NCBI GenBank assembly: GCA_029883255.1
Contig: JAOUJL010000087.1
Span: 1-6,522 of the forward strand
Direction of reading: 5' to 3'
DNA from: Candidatus Bathyarchaeota archaeon
Lineage (GTDB): Archaea; Thermoproteota; Bathyarchaeia; Bathyarchaeales; Bathyarchaeaceae
DNA length: 6,522 bases
Shown here: piece by piece, positions 5,387-6,522 of the stretch
How the letters are laid out: every line of letters starts with the position of its first letter
Numbering within the stretch: position 1 is the first letter of the stretch
The notes under the pieces: model-generated
Databases searched by the model: none
Told to the model about the DNA's origin: nothing
Seen by the model: the letters and a program-made list of their open reading frames with translations, nothing else
Program-made: the position numbers and the translations under genes

Positions 5387-6172
5387 ATGAATGATTGGAT
5401 TAGGAAGTTATTTGTTGAACATTCTGAACTATTCCTAAAGCTCTTAAACTACAGATGGTCTCGCACCGAAGAACTGGTTAACGGAATTGTCAAGGTTCTT
5501 AATGACCTAGGAGTTACTTCAGGTAATTTGCTTGACCTATGTTGTGGAAATGGACGAATCTCAATCTACATGGCCAAAAAAGGTTTCAAAGCTGTTGGCG
5601 TCGATATATCAAGAGCTTTCGTAGAAGATGCTAGAAGGAAAGCTGAAGAACATGGAGTTTCCAAATCTGTAACCTTTCTTGAAGGAGATGTCCGAAAGCT
5701 CAAAGAAGTTGTAGGAAGCAATATACAGCCTTTCGATGTAGTTGTTAACGCTTGGACATCCATCGGATACTATTCACAAGAAGAAGACCTCAACATATTC
5801 AAACAAGCAAGAGAGCTTTCAAGAGAAGGCGCAGTACTCTTCATCGCTGAGACCACGCACAGCGAATACCTGTCGGTGAAGTTTGCCCCAACTTCCTACA
5901 TGGAAGTCGAAAACATCGTCGTGCTAGAGAGTAGGAAGTATGATCCCACAAAATCACGCATAACCACTTCATGGGCCTTCTACAACAAGCGTGGAGAAGA
6001 CTTGAAGTTCATAGACAAAGTGGAGTTCAAACTTCATGTTTACAGCCTGGCTGAACTCTGTAGTCTTCTAAGCAAGGCAGGCTGGAAAACATCAGCGACC
6101 TACGGAAGCCTTGCAACATTACAGCCCAGGAGCCCATTATCACACCTGAACATAGTGGCAAGAGCGCAATGA
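5387..6172 (+). CDS. class I SAM-dependent methyltransferase
   Basis: A 261-aa methyltransferase with the seven-stranded Rossmann-like fold. Motif I is LLDLCCGNGR at 48-57, the SAM-binding glycine loop. The acidic end of strand 2 is D73 in VGVDIS. GDVRKL with D101 marks the adenine-contact region, and FDVVVNAWTSIGYYS at 116-130 is the motif IV area. GAVLFIAETTHSEYL at 148-162 is strand 5. The C-terminal part, with YSLAELCSLLSKAGWK (219-234) and a final strand LNIVARAQ, is typical of small-molecule methyltransferases of the Methyltransf_25/11 type. The N-terminal 40 residues are helical. The acceptor cannot be told from the sequence. The ATG at 5387 is the only good start and has no ribosome binding site, which suggests a leaderless message. 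It is a single-gene unit bracketed by TGCATGCA sites at 5329 and 6185. Confidence 0.88.
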   Translation: MNDWIRKLFVEHSELFLKLLNYRWSRTEELVNGIVKVLNDLGVTSGNLLDLCCGNGRISIYMAKKGFKAVGVDISRAFVEDARRKAEEHGVSKSVTFLEGDVRKLKEVVGSNIQPFDVVVNAWTSIGYYSQEEDLNIFKQARELSREGAVLFIAETTHSEYLSVKFAPTSYMEVENIVVLESRKYDPTKSRITTSWAFYNKRGEDLKFIDKVEFKLHVYSLAELCSLLSKAGWKTSATYGSLATLQPRSPLSHLNIVARAQ

Positions 6173-6183
6173 AACAGATTCCT

Positions 6184-6193
6184 ATGCATGCAT
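6184..6193. repeat. ATGCATGCAT palindrome, copy 5
   Basis: A ten-base palindrome with the same core, starting 11 bases after the methyltransferase stop, in the convergent gap before the minus-strand gene at the right edge. Confidence 0.7.
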
Positions 6194-6369
6194 TAATTTT
6201 AGAGGTTAGCACCTTCCATACTCCACCGCTGACCTTGTGAAAGGGTCCTTCTTCGTGAACCTACCTCCCGTGACTCGATTGAAACTAGGAGCGCGTTTCA
6301 GATGAGTTGTTTTGAATAGTATGATTGCACCTACGCTTGTGGCATGTCTCCAAAGCAGTCGGCACACAT

Positions 6370-6375
6370 AAAAAA
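6370..6375 (-). terminator. T-run terminator of the right-edge gene
   Basis: On the minus strand CCCCC is followed by TTTTTT and TATGTG, 34 bases past the stop codon of the partial gene. It is the clearest T-run in the window in a terminator position. Confidence 0.48.
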
Positions 6376-6409
6376 GGGGGAACTTAGTGAAGCTCTTGTT
6401 CTCATCAGT

Positions 6410-6522
6410 TTACCATTTGGAGATTGGGTTGTGCCCTTCGATGACGAAGGTGAACGTTTCGATTTCAAGTCCTTCTGGAGCTACAAACTCTAGGTCTATC
6501 CACTCGCTTGTGCCGTTGTTGT
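6410..6522 (-). CDS. unidentified protein, C-terminal end only (partial)
   Basis: An open frame enters from the right edge and ends at TAA (6410-6412), giving the last 36 residues. It is real in my judgement because it reads through to the edge with sensible codon choice and is followed by a good T-run on the same strand. The visible part alternates hydrophobic and polar residues (WIDLEFVAPEGLEIETFTFV at 7-26), as expected for beta strands of a sandwich domain, and ends in GHNPISKW. There is no membrane helix or cysteine. I cannot assign a family from so short a tail; an extracellular or carbohydrate-binding beta domain is one possibility among many. Confidence 0.68.
   Translation of the reverse strand, partial: NNGTSEWIDLEFVAPEGLEIETFTFVIEGHNPISKW

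Noticed and set aside
4010..6320. TGAATAGT recurring at three intergenic places (near 4012, 4204 and 6312)
   Set aside because: An eight-base AT-rich string seen three times with no shared flanks or constant position relative to genes; chance is a sufficient explanation.
6194..6369. A gene or RNA in the gap after the methyltransferase
   Set aside because: No frame with start signals, no tRNA-like pattern and no strong hairpin; it appears to be ordinary convergent spacer.
1..6522. CRISPR array, transposase, toxin-antitoxin or defence system
   Set aside because: No regularly spaced repeats of 24-40 bases, no transposase or nuclease motifs, and no paired small genes were seen. TGCATGCA copies are too short and too far apart to be an array.

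Overview
The window looks like a chromosomal segment of an archaeon. It carries a four-gene ferredoxin-dependent 2-oxoacid oxidoreductase operon of the archaeal/thermophile type (separate gamma, delta, alpha and beta subunits). Candidate promoters are TATA-like boxes about 25 bases before plausible transcript starts, and candidate terminators are simple T-runs without strong hairpins. GTG and TTG starts occur, and a possible leaderless gene is present. The protein sequences suggest a mesophilic or moderately thermophilic member of the TACK group, perhaps Bathyarchaeia, but this is an impression from memory of the families and was not tested by any search.

Layout. Positions 1-168 are non-coding, with a TGCATGCA-type palindrome and a possible promoter. 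A small basic protein of unknown function follows (169-477, +). The porCDAB-type operon fills 603-3668 (+): gamma, delta, alpha and beta, with a 4-base overlap and gaps of 15 and 19 bases, each internal gene having its own Shine-Dalgarno sequence. A short zinc-ribbon protein runs convergently on the minus strand (3804-3992). A GC-rich island (about 4041-4226) bounded by ATGCATG/CATGCAT arms may be a structured RNA or a small element. After an AT-rich spacer come a HAD-family hydrolase (about 4544-5230, +) and a class I SAM-dependent methyltransferase (5387-6172, +). The right edge holds the last 36 codons of an unidentified minus-strand gene (6410-6522).

How it works together. The operon encodes a complete enzyme that interconverts a 2-oxoacid plus CoA (most likely pyruvate) with an acyl-CoA, CO2 and reduced ferredoxin. 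Alpha carries the YPITP motif and the likely TPP-activating glutamate, beta binds TPP and one [4Fe-4S] cluster, delta carries two [4Fe-4S] clusters, and gamma closes the complex. The other genes look like unrelated single-gene units.

The most unusual signal is non-coding. The palindrome TGCATGCA occurs at five places, all outside genes, and together they sit at nearly every boundary between transcription units. I found no CRISPR array, transposase, tRNA, rRNA, defence system or other clearly new multi-gene system.
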